Shown: one piece after another, positions 12,827 to 26,300 of the stretch | Numbering within the stretch: the stretch's first letter is position 1 | Layout of the letters: every line of letters begins with the position of its first letter | Assembly: GCA_029641185.1 (NCBI GenBank) | Contig: JAPWGK010000011.1 | Location: forward strand, 434,001-498,000 | Origin: Pseudofabraea citricarpa | Lineage: Eukaryota > Ascomycota > Leotiomycetes > Helotiales > Dermateaceae | DNA length: 64,000 nucleotides | Direction of reading: 5' to 3' | Translations under genes and position numbers: made by a program | Notes under the pieces: model-generated | What the model was told of the DNA's origin: nothing | The model's database searches: none | The model's input: only the letters and a program-made list of their open reading frames with translations

Positions 12827-15091
12827 TTAACTGCGACGAAATTCAACTGTGGCCGTAGAGATCACTTTATCATCAAAAATATTCTTGAAAGTGAGATTAT
12901 CCCCTTTATCACCAAATCTCACCTGAACTGCCAGACTTATAATGTAAACCAATCTGTCCAGCCTTTTACTATACGCCACACTCATACATGGACTGAAATC
13001 AAAGTTTTCGGGATATTCTGAGACAATACATCCGCATCTTTCTACTCCTGTTGAGTTTTAGCCATCCACACTTTTACTTATCGTGAAGCTTGAATATATG
13101 CTTACCGTTATCAGTAGAATAGTCTGGAGGATCGTCTAACGTAGTTGAGTACAGGGTTATATTGTCTGTAATAAATTTGCCTGGTTTGTAATGAAGGTTG
13201 TAAGTCTCAGTTACAACGGTGTCGCTGTCTATAGTTTGCCCCTATCATTGAGTTTTAGCATATTATAGCGGTGTAAACGAAACAGTGCTATTTGCGATAT
13301 ACCTTGGATATTGCCCAAACCATTCGATCTTTGCACAACTTTCTATCGTCAAACGGGCTAATATAAGCTTTCTCTTTGGGGTCTATTCCTTTCCGAAAAT
13401 GGCATCCTATAGCAAAACCGTAATGCCTGCGAGCTTGCTTCCACCGAGGCGCAATTCCTTCCAAGCCCCTTAGCGCTGCACCACGTACTACAGCTGATTG
13501 ACTACACAAATGAGCTTCCAATGATAACATTTGAATGATACACAACTCACGGGTACTCGGGACACATCAATTTAATATTCCCTTTCGTTTGACACCATTC
13601 GGACAAAACTTTGTTGAGGTAAGGTGACTCGCTAAATCCACCGACTAGAATAATTCTCTGCGTAAACGCAATTAGAGCAACTCAGAGTAACTCCAAAATA
13701 GCTGCAAGATACTTGACTTACATCGATAAACGAACCATTTTTCTTGCTTGCCAATTCGACTTGCTGGCCAATTAAGTTTGTTATCTCCTGAACTACGGGG
13801 TCGAAAAGGCTTTGCATGTCGCCACTAAAAAGAAATTAGATTACTTCCGACATTGAACTAATGATACTTACTATGTGAGCAGGACCATGTGTTCCTCACT
13901 GCTATAGAATTTTGAATCTGGAACCTCAAGCTTGATCGGGCCCAACTCTTGCGTTTCGTAGTCATCGTTGAGTCCAAAATCCCGTTTGAGCATCTCAAAA
14001 CATGACATGAGCTTGCTCCCTGGGCCTTTTTGTATATATGCAGTGTTAAGAAAGGCTTTGCCAAACCTAGAAGACAAAAGCCGATGTAGATTTCGGTCAA
14101 TGTATGTCGAACCACACTTTCCACCTACAAATTACATATACACCTGAATTAGCATATACAAAGTAATATTTGAGTGACTCAAGAGGACTTACCGACGCCG
14201 ATACAAAGCTCATCAAATTCTAAACGTGGCTGTACTTGAGTGATTGTGTATGTAGTAATATCAACAGTACCACCACCACAGTCACAAACAAGTATATGAT
14301 CATTGGGCTATCTGCTTTAGTATTGATGTGCTCTTAACTGGGAATTTCGTACCTTGACAGCGTTGATAACACCTGTCCCGGAATATTTCTTCAAAGTAGC
14401 GATGGCCGCGGCTTCGGGCTCTGCAATTGTGAAAACTTGATCATCTGGTCGATCGCCAAATCCAGCATTCTTAGCGGCTTTCAGCGTTGCATCTTTTGCC
14501 TCTTCCGACCAAATGGCAGGCAAAGTAATCCAACACTCCATAGGAGTGTTGTCGAAAGTGGTTTGTCCCATTTGCTGTCGTAACTTCAGAGATAGATAAA
14601 GGTACAGCTCATGCAGAAAGTCCTGACAGACTCCTTGGGCATCTCGAAATGGAGGAAGTTTCATCATTCCTTGACCTGAGATATCTGATAGGGCAGGGTC
14701 ATCATGCTCACCAACCGCAGAATGTTTATCCAAGAGAAGTTTGGTCCAAGAATAAGATACAAGTTTTGGATAGACCTCGAATCCCCATTTATTGCTTCGG
14801 ATTTTGGAATTTTCTTCTTTGTATGCAATTCTTGTAGGAGTTTTCAATGTTGTATGTGGCTCTCCGGGCCATGTTAAGATGATGTTTATGTCTTCAAGAT
14901 CAGTCTTATCTGTGGTGACGTAGCTGATTCCTTACAACGCATCAAGTTATTAAATGGTGTGTAAACCCAGGAAAAGAGTAAATACCTGAGAAAGTAGTGC
15001 CATAATCAATTCCAACAATGACTTTGTGTCGAGCGTGGCTCGCCAAGGAGGTAGACTCCAGCTTTCTTCGAAGAGATTCAGTACCAAACAT
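12827..15091 (-). CDS. Hsp70-like (HSPA12-type) ATPase, nucleotide-binding domain only
   Basis: Nine exons fit: 15091-14986, 14930-14353, 14307-14193, 14124-13872, 13824-13722, 13657-13551, 13501-13303, 13241-13106 and 13047-12827, giving 605 residues. The actin/Hsp70 ATPase signatures are in order: phosphate-1 GIDYGTTFSG near 27-36, phosphate-2 VCDCGGGTVD near 235, and the adenosine motif ILVGGFSES near 388. The Pro-Gln-Ser-Ala-Val-Val-Arg-Gly-Ala block follows, as in fungal HSPA12-like proteins. There is no canonical substrate-binding domain or EEVD tail; the C-terminal 150 residues are family-specific. These proteins are expanded in filamentous fungi and are mostly uncharacterised. The gene lies on the same strand as the GHKL-ATPase gene, which hints at a shared chaperone-like or stress role, but that is inference. 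Confidence 0.87.
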
Positions 15092-15792
15092 GATACCACG
15101 AAAATACAATACAAATAAGGAATCCAACAAATTTTCTTTCGGAAAAATAAAAATTGATTGAGTGACTTTTTTAGAATAATAACTTCAAGTTTATGTTAAT
15201 TTTGACGGCGGAAAGATATTTGTTTTGGGTACACAACAAGAGACTGAGACTCCCCTTTGCGAGAGCACGCGCTTGCGGTATTTCTAATTTCGCCTGAAGT
15301 TGCATAAACGCCCGAGTTCGCTTTACAGCGCTTCGCCACGCATATGTCGTTTCCAATATCTTGGAATGACCCGAGGAAAGGGAACAGCCGGGGATGCGGA
15401 GGGCGTGTATTCCAGTACACAGGGGTAATTGAGGTGTACCAATAAGCCGGAAATCTGTTGGACGTGCACGAACTGGTCGTTTCTGGATGTCCATCACCAA
15501 AGAATAAAGCCACCAACGACCCTGAGCGCCTCCATATCAATTACTTCTAGGCAGGAGAAATGACGATTATTTATAGTAGAATTGGAAGATCTAAAAATGA
15601 ATCCTATGCGGCCGATGATGAACCCGTCACGCCGTAGCTAAAAATGGGGATGTTTCCTGATTTAGATATAGTCCCTTGAGAGAATCTGTATCATTGTCAA
15701 AAACGACAATTGAAGGTAAACCTTCAACTTTGAAATATTTTTTGCTGAGCGATTTGACTTATCCTTTGAACACACGAAGGTTGTTCCAAACG
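15092..15792. promoter_or_regulatory. divergent promoter region
   Basis: This 701-base region separates the start of the Hsp70-like gene (minus) from that of the coiled-coil gene (plus), so it must carry both promoters. I cannot assign individual sites. Frames inside it do not look coding. Confidence 0.5.
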
Positions 15793-17357
15793 ATGGAAGA
15801 ATCAAGAACCAAGCCTCGCGGAGCGCATAATGATGTACCACCCAAGACAGATACTCCGGATAGCGACGATGTTCCCAAGGAGTTCTTGGAGCCGGCGCAA
15901 TCACCATCAGATTTTGCAATGAAGAATCGAGCAAACAGTCGTCACCCAGGTCAGAAACGCCATGATATGACTAGTTCAAACTCACCCAATCTTTTTAAAC
16001 GAGTCGCCAATACCATCTTAGGTTACTTGTCAGAGAAATCTGCATCCGACGAGTTGCCTGAAAACAGGACGGAGAAAGAAATGGAACTACAAGACCTCCG
16101 GGAAGCGCTGAACAAACAGACAAACTACATCCACCAACTCGAAAAACAACATCGTGGCAATATCGATAGCTTGAAGAGAGAAATATCAGTAGAGAGAGCA
16201 TGTTTCGACGATCAGCTCGAGGAAATGCAATTTAAGATGAGTCAAATGTCAGAAATTGATCAGAACCAGCATCTTGAGTGCCAGAAAATTGTCGAAGAAA
16301 AGAGCGAGAGTCTGCGCAAATTGAAAGCCGAATGTCAAAAACTTACGTCAGAGAGAATCACTCTAGAAGCAAAGTTCAACGCGACTATCAGGAAGCAACA
16401 AGAATATTCATTCAGCCAGATGGAGTCGGGTAGATGGCTTCCGATTGAGGATACTAAAGTTACCGCTCAGTTGGATAGAATCAAGAGATCGATAAGGAGA
16501 TGGGCAAAGTCAGTATCGATCCAGGACATTTCGGTCATTCACAATCTTGGCGAAGTTGAGCTTGATGCATTGATGGAGACCCTTTCTGGAATTTCTGTCC
16601 TTGAAAATAATCAAATTCCTTCTGGTCTGTCAACAACAAATTCAGGAGCTCTACTTTTAAACGCTTTACTCGCCCACGATGTTTTCACGACTATGTTCCG
16701 AAGCCCATTCTTCTTTTTCAGGAGCAAAGAGGAATTTCAAGGCCAAGGTATGAAAGTAGAGGCTGCTTTGAATGAAATCTACTATTACTCACAAGCTTGT
16801 AAGTCTGTTGATCTCTTATGCCAATTGCTCTTGAGCTGATTTCTCTAGCCAACCAGCAAGACGCACATGCATGGCGCTCGCAAACACTTAGACTACTTCT
16901 TCCACCATTACGACGTGATAGTTCAAAAGGCGAAACGTCTCTACGTGGCCGGATCCAGAAAATGCTTGCCTGCGTTGCGAAGCAACATGCACTAGCATTT
17001 ACAAGTAGTCCAGCTCAGCAACTCATGAGTAGAGACAAGGTGGTAGATTCTAGTCAGAAACTGAGAGCAATATACCAAGATGCGGCAACATTATCTTACC
17101 AGCTCTGGACACGCAAAATAACGATGAAATGCTTCACCTTGCACGAGCTCAGCGGTTGGAAATTTGATAGTGACAGTCATGAGCAAACGCCGCACTCGCT
17201 GGTCAGATATGATGATCACCAGGATCTGCTCAAGGGAAGACCAATTACGGTTCTTGTTCATCCGTTGCTTAAAGCTTATGGAACAGACGAGGGAAAGGAA
17301 TATGATATGGAAAGGGTGTGGGCTCCAGCTGAAGTCTGGCTTGATAGTAAAGTATAA
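15793..17357 (+). CDS. coiled-coil protein of unknown function
   Basis: Two exons (15793-16798 and 16849-17357) give 504 residues; the intron has GTAAGT and TCTAG ends. The first 100 residues are polar and probably disordered. Residues about 100-210 have a heptad-like pattern rich in Glu, Lys, Leu and Gln, typical of a long coiled coil. The C-terminal half looks globular and helical, with a Trp-rich segment, but matches no family I know. An upstream ATG at 15676 is in frame and would add 39 residues; the 15793 start was chosen because the preceding segment is hydrophobic and unlike the rest. It is transcribed away from the Hsp70-like gene from a shared intergenic region. Function not assigned. 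Confidence 0.7.
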
Positions 17358-17898
17358 GGTGATCCGACCACAAGTTTTGGTATTCCAATTAGGTTGAGGA
17401 GCAAGCTTGGAGTTTCGTTCAAAGTTTCTCAAGAGGTTGTAAATAATACTTGCCAGTTCTAAAATGACCCGGTCTTCATTTGTTTGCATTGTTGCAATGC
17501 GAACATCGAAATCAAAGGCTGGGGATTTAAATGGTTAAATTAAACATACAAACGAGTGACAATTCAAAGCGACAAACCTAAAATAAGTACGTAATAGGCA
17601 ACCTGAAATTTTGGTTTTAACTATATACTCTGTTAAAAGTGATTACTGGAAAGTATACTAAGAGATTGTGAGATATCGTCCGCGTGACTGGCCATAATAG
17701 AATTCTGCCGGGCGGTGAGCGACTAGTAGCATCGTAATTACCAGCTGAGGCTGGGGCTGAATAAAAGCCGCATCTTGGACTGGAGCCAGTAGAAATTATC
17801 TTTCTATAGCTTCAAGATTTGAGACTGGGTTTGTCAAGATTGGCTTGAATTTTTAGAAGTCCGCGTTATGTTTGTTGTTGGTTTCGAACGATGCCAAA
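17358..17898. other. intergenic, no gene seen
   Basis: Spacer between the coiled-coil gene and the NLR-like gene, both on the plus strand. No coding region or structured RNA is visible. Confidence 0.45.
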
Positions 17899-20800
17899 AT
17901 GACGCCAAGAGAGCCACCCATCACTCAAAAGTCATATCATGGCAATAGCATAGCAGGAAGCAGCAGGGTGCACATGGGAGATCATCATGAAAACAATATC
18001 TGTAAGTTTCGGTACTTGATAATGGTATTTTCAGAAGTCTGATGAAAGGCCAGATACTGCTGGTGCTCAGAGGGAACAATCATTCTTCCAGTCCCTGACA
18101 GAGAGCCAAAAGGCCGACAGATTATTCAAGGCTGCTACCGAGGGACAATACCGACGGCTCTATCTTTTAATCCATGCTGATGCAGATCTGGATTGCAAGA
18201 CTGAAGAAGGCCACACAGCACTTCATCTGGCCAGTCGACACGCGGATGAGAAGTGTATTAGATTGCTAATTGATAATGGTGCTGATATCAACGCAATCAA
18301 TAGTCATGGAAGGCAGCCAATACATGAAGCTGTCGAATTCAACAATAAAGAAGCAATCGAGGTTTTACTCGAAAGAGGTGCAAGTAAGGATGCTTTGACC
18401 AAATCTACAGAACTCGCGAGACCTGAGGCAATGGTCAGCCAAGGAGAAAGGTTTGTACACTCGGGCAGTGTCACATCTCTCCAAGAAGGATTTAAGCATG
18501 TCTTGCTCGATTTCAAGAAGGCGCTTAAGCCAGAAGATGTAACCAGATTCGAAGTCGCAACGTTAGCTGATCTCCAAAGAGCAATTCGTGATATTCAAGA
18601 ACATCAACGGAAGACTAAAACCGCTCAAAATCTGAAGAGAATTGAAAGCTTCCTCCGAGCTATGACACAATTCAAAGACACTATCGAAGAATTTTTGGAT
18701 GCTTCACCTATTCTGTGTTTTGTGTGGGGGCCGGTAAACTTCATGCTTTCGACTGCGAGCAACTGGAATAAAGCATTCGAAGTGATTCTAGGAGCATACA
18801 AAGAGATTGGTGAAAACTTTCCCCTGCTTTCCAAACATCGACAATTGTTTAGGGAAAATGATCATATGAAGAAAGTTCTTGTGTGGATTTATGAGGATAT
18901 TCTAAAATTCCATCGACGAGCTCTTGGTCTATTTTCACAGCCAGGTGGGTTGACATAATCAGTTTTCATTATTCCAATACTCACACTAATTGGGTATCCC
19001 GACAATCTGAGGAGTAATTACTACCTGAGAACATAGTTACTAACTTAACATTGTATTAGCATGGAAACAGCTCTTCTCCGCAACATGGAAAGATTCCCAA
19101 GAAAGTTTCAAGCCTATCATGAGCGACTTGCTCCGACATAGGGAGCTGATAGAAAGTACAGCTAGTCTTGAACAAATCCAGGAGATACGCGAAGTGCGTA
19201 TGAGGTCTCAAGCCTCCTTTGCGTCCCTTGAGGTGGAACAGTCCCGAACAAAGACATTAGCTGTAATCAACTGGCTATCTGCAGCTGATTCTCAGGTGGA
19301 TTATGATAATTTTATTACTACGTCGCATGAAATACCTGGGAGCAGTTGTTGGATCCTTCAGGAGGAGAGAGTTAAAGAATGGTTGGAGCCACAAGAAAGC
19401 ACCGAGCCAATTCTTTGGCTGAATGGCAAGCCAGGTGCAGGTCAGACATCAGATCACCTTAAATCCTCTACACATGTGCTGATTAAAATAGGAAAAACCA
19501 TTCTAGCTTCGATCATCATAGAGGAGTGTTTAAAGCGAAGCAAATCAACAGAAGATTTATCTTTGGCATTTTTTTATTGCCGCGACCAAGATAGTCAGAG
19601 GAATAGGTTTGTCGCAGTTGCCAAATCGATACTTGTACAACTTCTCGCTCATAACCCAAGTCTATTGCCGTATCTTTACGAAGAGTGTTTAAAGAGTACG
19701 AAAGTGACATTGCAGTCGTCACAGGATTGCATAAGGCTGCTAAAAACAGCTCTGGAAGTAGCAGTTCAGACAATCCTTATAATTGACGGCATTGATGAAT
19801 GCGAACCGAAGGAACGAAAAGCAATTATGAATTTTTTCACGTCAGTGATTACGGAGAATCCGGATGGTAAAGTTCGTGGACTGTTTGTCAGCCAAGAACT
19901 ATCAGATATCAAAACGGCTCTACAGATGGCTGAAGTGATCAAATTAACGAAGGAGCACAGCGAAATGGATATCAAGAATTTTGCCATTGAGCATGCAGCA
20001 AAGATCCAGAACAGATTCAGCCCCATGCCAGATATTGCAAGGGAACATATTGTCAGAATGGTTTGTGACGGCGCCGAAGGGATGTTTCTATTTGCTAAGC
20101 TTGTCTTGGAAAATCTTTACGATCAGGGAAACCTGGAGGATGTATATAAGGAGCTACATCCCGATAGTTTCCCTCATGGTTTTGATCAAGCGTGAGTCTA
20201 GATATCAAATGATAGCGGCCGTGAGACTGATCCGACCTAGTTATGCTCGAATTGTTAACAGAATATTCAAGAATCCGAATCTTGTGCAGCGACAGATTGC
20301 AAAAAGCCTTGTCGGCTGGATTGCCTTTAGCAAAAGGCCATTGAAATGGCACGAAATACAAGGCGCCGCTTGTATTGACGTTGAACAACAAGCCATAAAT
20401 TTCGAGTTTCGGAAGATCCCAGACCATGTCCGAGATATTTGCGGGTCGCTTGTTGAAGTTATGCCAGGTGATCGAGTGCAGTTGGTACATTCGACAGCCA
20501 GAAGGTACGCCCACTTACCTCTCAGAACCACATTTACTGAAGTTTGCTTCATAATAGCTACCTGATTCAAGGCAAATGCCTTGATAGTAAACAAGAAGAG
20601 GCACGACTTACCATACTGTGCATGCGATATCTGACATTTCCCTGTTTTGAAATGGATATATGCGCAGAAGACATTTTGCGGTATGCAAAAGATGGATCGT
20701 ATTCGTTCCTCGAATATGCAAGCTTACACTGGTTCCACCATCTGGATTCATTGCTGCCGTTCCTTGAGGTAAATGATCTTAGCAACTCAACAGAACTTGG

Positions 20801-21545
20801 CATGGCCGTGAACGACTTCTTCGAGATGTACAATCCTGTTCCCGAACATTATGGAGATGGCATTGATGATACAAGCCATAAGAATGAGAAGTTCTATAAG
20901 GAGTACACCGAATGTTCTAAAAAAATTCAAGCCGCAGAGTGTTGTGAGTCGATGGTTCTGCTGTTGAGCCATGCCAAAGAACGTAGAATAGCCGAGGAGA
21001 AAATCGAGGCACTCGAAGGACTTGGCGACACTATCAACAAAATCCGTGCCTGCCTTGCAGAATTGATGAGCAGACCAACGGCTCGATCAGAAATAGCGAG
21101 ACTAACCCAGTTCTATGGAGAAAAGTGGTACAAATGTTCCCGTCACGCATGCTACTATTTCCATGAAGGGTTCAGCAAAGAAGGTAGTCTAGCCCAGCAC
21201 ATCAATCGCCACGAGAAGCCATTTTGCTGCACTGAGATGGGATGTACTCGAATGTATATCGGCTGGAGTACAGAGAAAGAGCTGAAAAAGCATATGAGCC
21301 AGTACCATCCAGATCCTGAAACCTTTTCATGGAAATTTCCACATATCAAGAAACCACCTGCAAGGTTCTCGTGTGATGTTTGCGCGAATACGTATAGCCG
21401 GGCCAGCATTTTGAAAACGCATAAACTCAAGCATACCAACGAAAGACCTTACGTTTGCACGGTCTGCCAGAAAAGTTTTACCAGGCAATATGATTTGGGT
21501 CGGCATAGCAAAATACACGAGAAACCTACCCCAGCTGGGTCTTAA
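17899..21545 (+). CDS. NLR-like protein: ankyrin - DUF7708 - NACHT - C2H2 zinc fingers
   Basis: Exons from 18035 on are well supported: 18035-18944, 19060-19440, 19492-20191, 20241-20504 and 20558-21545. The first exon is less certain; 17899-17967 fits in phase and gives 1103 residues in total. Two ankyrin repeats lie near residues 60-125 (Gly-His-Thr-Ala-Leu-His-Leu-Ala). A DUF7708 segment at about 190-300 is marked by Phe-Val-Trp-Gly-Pro-Val. Splicing of the 51-base intron at 19441-19491 creates the Walker A GKPGAGKT near 448-456; Walker B LIIDGIDEC follows near 550. The C-terminus has two atypical and two canonical Cys2-His2 fingers (about 965-1095). Fungal STAND proteins act in non-self recognition and programmed cell death. 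Here ankyrins are N-terminal and the C-terminal sensor position is taken by zinc fingers. Confidence 0.87.
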
Positions 21546-23359
21546 CGGTACCGATGGAATCTCTCAATACCGGCTTAGGCAACGCTACTGTTGTTTATAC
21601 AGAATTTACATCACTCCGTATTATTGAGAACAGAACATATTGACTCGAATCTTACCCGGATGAAGGTGCTAGATGAAGGTGCCCATGCGGAAAACTCTTG
21701 AACAAATCGCTAATTTGAAATGTGATAATATCTCAAACGCTGCTTGTCAACCAAATGGTTGGAACTTGGGCTTGACATTATCTGACTGGAAAATGTTGAA
21801 ATATTGAGCATTGAATAAATACGAGAAACCGATGCAGAAGAACTCGTGGCTCACATGCAACATCGGTCGACAGTGGTAGAACATATGGGGGATCATCTCG
21901 CGACTTGAGATAATGATATTTTTGGAGTATGATCCCTTTTTGCAAAAGAATAAATAGCCTTGACGAGCATGCTAGGTTTGCTTGGAATTCTAAGAAAAAT
22001 GTGGGAGCTATTACTGTCTGCCCATATTCAGTATGTTTCCAGCCATAACAATGGGAATGCTAAAAACAAGCAGTGATTTCTGCGTATGCAAAACTCCTAA
22101 TTTTAATAAGGCAAAATAGAAAAGGTACATTTCCGAGAGAGGATACTAAGCTCAGTACCTAGATATCATACTACCTGGCAGCTTATTATTGTCAATCTCG
22201 GCTTGTTATTGCATTTCAGAATCAACCAAATGAATTGAGGTGGACGACCAGCAACCTACAAGTCGCTTAATTTGATGCCTAAAGCGCGAGGCTGCAAATG
22301 GCGATGTCCACTTGCAGGCGGAGAATGGAATGTCAACCAGACGCCGCCACAATAGGAAGCAAGGTAAAATTTTAAGACGAATGCAATGCAACATAAACCC
22401 GGATCACTGAAAAGCTTCTCAGGCTTATTCATGAAGTTGATGCTGATATATAGATGAACATTCCTTTTTGGCGGTGTGGCGATCACGTTTAACGCTAATT
22501 TTGTTTATCGAGCCAACCAGAGGCAGGATATCATGTGACTTATGCATGATTGTCTGAGGCCGAAGAGCTCTTCGTGAGGCCAAAATGCGGTGCAAAAAAA
22601 GAGAGAATTCATCAGGACGAGGACGTCGCTTAGAAGTCAATCTCGGGACTAGCTGGTCGGACTTATAATCTACCGATGACCGTTTCGCGTTGTTTGACGC
22701 GCTTTGATAGGTTGAACACGAAAAGCCAAAGACTGGCGCAAATTAAATCTTTGCCTCAGGCAACGATTAGCAAATTAGAGAAATGTGGAAGACCAGATCA
22801 AGGTCACGTGGATATCACGTTTCTGGCGACTTTCTTCTGTCTTCTGAACTAAGACTTGTGCCTTGTAAAGATGTCGCCGGCTCAAATGGTAGTTTTTTTT
22901 TTCTCTTCTTATTCTTATACAAAACTTACAACTAAACTTACAACTATTCTGTAGCAAAAGCTACTGCGGATCTACAGCGGCGCTGCCCAGTCGTTAATTA
23001 AAATGCATACTTCTGTATATTAACGCCAGCTTAATATTGTTGTACGAACTTCGAACAAGATGCGAGCCAGTATTGTTGTTCAAGTTCGAATTGATACTGG
23101 AGATCCAGGAAGTAGAATTTTCGGCCCCCAAATCATTTGTGGCTATGGGCTTCCGTGCCGGTGCATATGCTCGGATGAGGCTAGGGCAAGGCTCTGAACT
23201 TGAGAGCTGAGAGCTGAGAGCTGAAAGATTCTTGAGAGATCACCAACCCACTTCATATTACTTGAATTCCCCTCCCTAAATTGAAAGTTCGCTATAGTCT
23301 TGATCGTAGCGGAGAGATGAGATTTTCGAATCGTAATTGGGGTCCGCGATCTTTGAACG
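21546..23359. other. long intergenic region, no gene seen
   Basis: 1.8 kb between the NLR-like gene and the SNF2 gene. Both strands are broken by stops, and the open frames (for example 22425-22640 minus) show no family resemblance. A short GAGAGCT direct repeat lies near 23203-23225. Confidence 0.5.
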
Positions 23360-26300
23360 ATGTCCTTGCCGATAGGGGACGATGAGGCAGATATTGGTTT
23401 TGAAAGCAGTGATGACGACGAAAACGCCATTGAAAGTCTAGACAGTTTCATAAGAGCACACAATTCTAAACCAGGCATCTCGTAAGTCGCAAGCCGATGA
23501 CGAGAGCAGTGACACTGATACATTATGGCACAAGAGACAGTACTTTGCCTTCTCACGAAGATGAAATGTCAATTGAGATAGAGCTTGGTTTCCAGAATGT
23601 TAACCACCCCCGTCAAACAAGTCTGAGCCAAAAGCGTAGGCACTTAGCAGATAAAGACAGAAACTCTCCCAAAAAGAAGATATCTCTCTCTGGCTCATCA
23701 TCATTTGATCTAGATTTTTCTGACAGTGACTCTCCGGTTAATATGGACAAGATGGGAATTCAAAGCGACGCTTCCAGCAGTCCATCAGATATCGATTGGG
23801 ACTATTTTGTACGCCAGGATGAGATGCTTCCCGAGTCCAAATATGAGCTTGAATATCTTACCACGATCATCAGTCATAATTATAAAGGATTAATACAGGA
23901 TAACCGGCCTGATGTCATTGAAAATGAGGAACCATGGTATCCGTATGATCCTACAGAGATGCCAGGTCTCCAGACAGACTCAGACCTGTCAGCTATGTTG
24001 GAAGAAGGAAGACTGAAAGGACAAAATAACCTGATTTGCTATGGCATGGTGCGCGTCGACTTTTCCTTTTCCCATTTTTAATGTTGATTGATTTAAATGT
24101 ACTTATATGTATTCTAATCTGAATCTAGATCCACCAAGTAAGGGTAAAGGTTTTAGCAACAGGGATTCATCTCCTCAAGCGCTTGAATATAACGCATACC
24201 ACATCTACAGATTCACAACAAAAAGATCTATATGTCTTTAGAGTTCATTCTGAAACTGAGAATTCCAAATACACTTTGCAGCCCCCCTTAAGGAAAGGTG
24301 CGGAAATATTGTCTTATGAAAATATTGCAGTATTGAATAAAGACGCTTGTAGCATTTTGTCAAGTATCGCATCAACATCAGCTTGCGTATTCACAGCATA
24401 TTCAACTGTTGAAGAATGGAATGAAGTGAATGAGGATGGCAATGAAACCTCCGAGGTGGGACAAGATATAACTATACTAGTTGATATAGTCATCTACGGT
24501 GGTTGGGAACACTGTGAACGGACTGGCGATGTTTTGGCCAACAGAAATGTATATTTGCAAGAGCCTGATTTCAGAGACATGACATTAGAGTACAGAAACC
24601 CGCATTTCATTGATTATGAATTCTTGGAGCAAGGAACGCAGCAAGTAGCACCAACACAGGTTCCTACAATAACGACATCAAATTTCGAGACCAGGATAGA
24701 GGCTCCAAGCCCCCAATTGGCTGTGGTACAAGCGACTCTGGATAAGAGGATTGAAGCAGTATTTGAGAAGACAACTCGAGCCAAAAACCTTAAACGGCTA
24801 GCTGCAGATACTCGAATCATTCCAGATCTGAAGCCGTAAGAGAACTTCCTAGTTGTTCTAATAAATGTAACTAAAGAGTACTGATTAGGTTTTTAGGTGG
24901 CAAGAGGAAGCATTGGATTTCATTGCGCAGCGTGAGTTTGGACCAATCCAGGAAGGTTATAGCCTCTGGAAACAAAATTCTTCAAACTCGTATGTCACAA
25001 TGTCAATCAATATAACTTTAACTAACTTTCTCATAGTTACTCCCATGTCATCACTGGTTCCATCAAAACTGAATTGCCGAGTGAAACGGGAGGCGGTATT
25101 TTAGCAGACGAGATGGGGTTAGGCAAAACCCTTACTATGCTCTCGGCCATGGTTAGGACAACAGATGAAGCAAAGATGTTTGCATTTACTTCTCAAAATG
25201 AAAATAGTTTGAATGTCGAGACAAAACTTATTCATTCGAGGGCAACTGTGGTTATCGTTCCTTCTCCTTGTACGTAAAGTTCGGAACTTTGTCCTAAAGT
25301 TCAATGTCTAACTCACATAGTACTTCTAAACGAATGGCTTCAGCAGATCAAGAAGTAACAGTCCTTTCCATAGTTATATCAAGCTAATGATAAGTAGACA
25401 TTGTACCGGGTTCTCACATATCACCATCTACCACAGTCAGGGGCGAGAAGGAAACCCAAAAATCCTCGCAGACTCTGATATCATTCTGAGCACGTTTCAT
25501 ACTATAGCAGCAGAGTACAGAGACAGGACTAGTCCTTTGTGGCAAATAGAATGGTTTCGAATCGTTTTAGATGAAGGTACATGTAGTTTTCTGGTTCAAA
25601 TGGAGCGCGTAACTAAAGCTCACAGCACACACTATTCGCCGCATGACAACCAAGCTTTTTAGAGCTATCTCGAAACTGAAAGCACATCTCAGATGGTGTC
25701 TGACAGGTACCCCAATTCAGAACAGTCTCGATGACCTCGCAGCACTTGTCAGCTTTATAAGATGCAAGCCATTAGACAAGTTACACATGTTCAAGCAATA
25801 CATCAGCTCGCCGCTTATGAAAGGCTCTGCAAACAGCTTGGATAATTTACGCCAGCTCTTGGATTCTGTGTGCCTCCGTCGCACTCAACAGCTCCTTTAT
25901 CTGCCAGAACCGAAATTAGAGCCCCAACTGCTTGTATTCTCGGCCCGGGAGCAAAAGCAGTATGTTGACACTCGAGAGAAACTAATCAAGCTCATCAATC
26001 AGAACCAGTTTCAACCACATAAGAAAGGATACCTCGGTGTTTTTCAACTTCAATTACAATTACGCCGACTCTGTAATCACGGGACGTTTCAGAAAGCATC
26101 GCTTGAGTTCGACGAATTCGATCCGGAGCAAGCGATTGCTCATCTGAAGGAGCATAAAGAGGCGACATGTGCTGTGTGCGCATCGCATGTCACTGGTATA
26201 CATGGTATAGAAGAGCAACGGACCGGCAGTTTCACGACTTGTGGACATCTGTTATGCGGAAATTGTGTGCCGAGGATGACAGAGTCTCTGACTAGAGTGG

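Noticed and set aside
25572..25640. DEGAH instead of DEAH as evidence of a dead SNF2 ATPase
   Set aside because: The motif spans a splice junction, and DEGH-type variants are common in this fungal subgroup; the other helicase motifs are intact.
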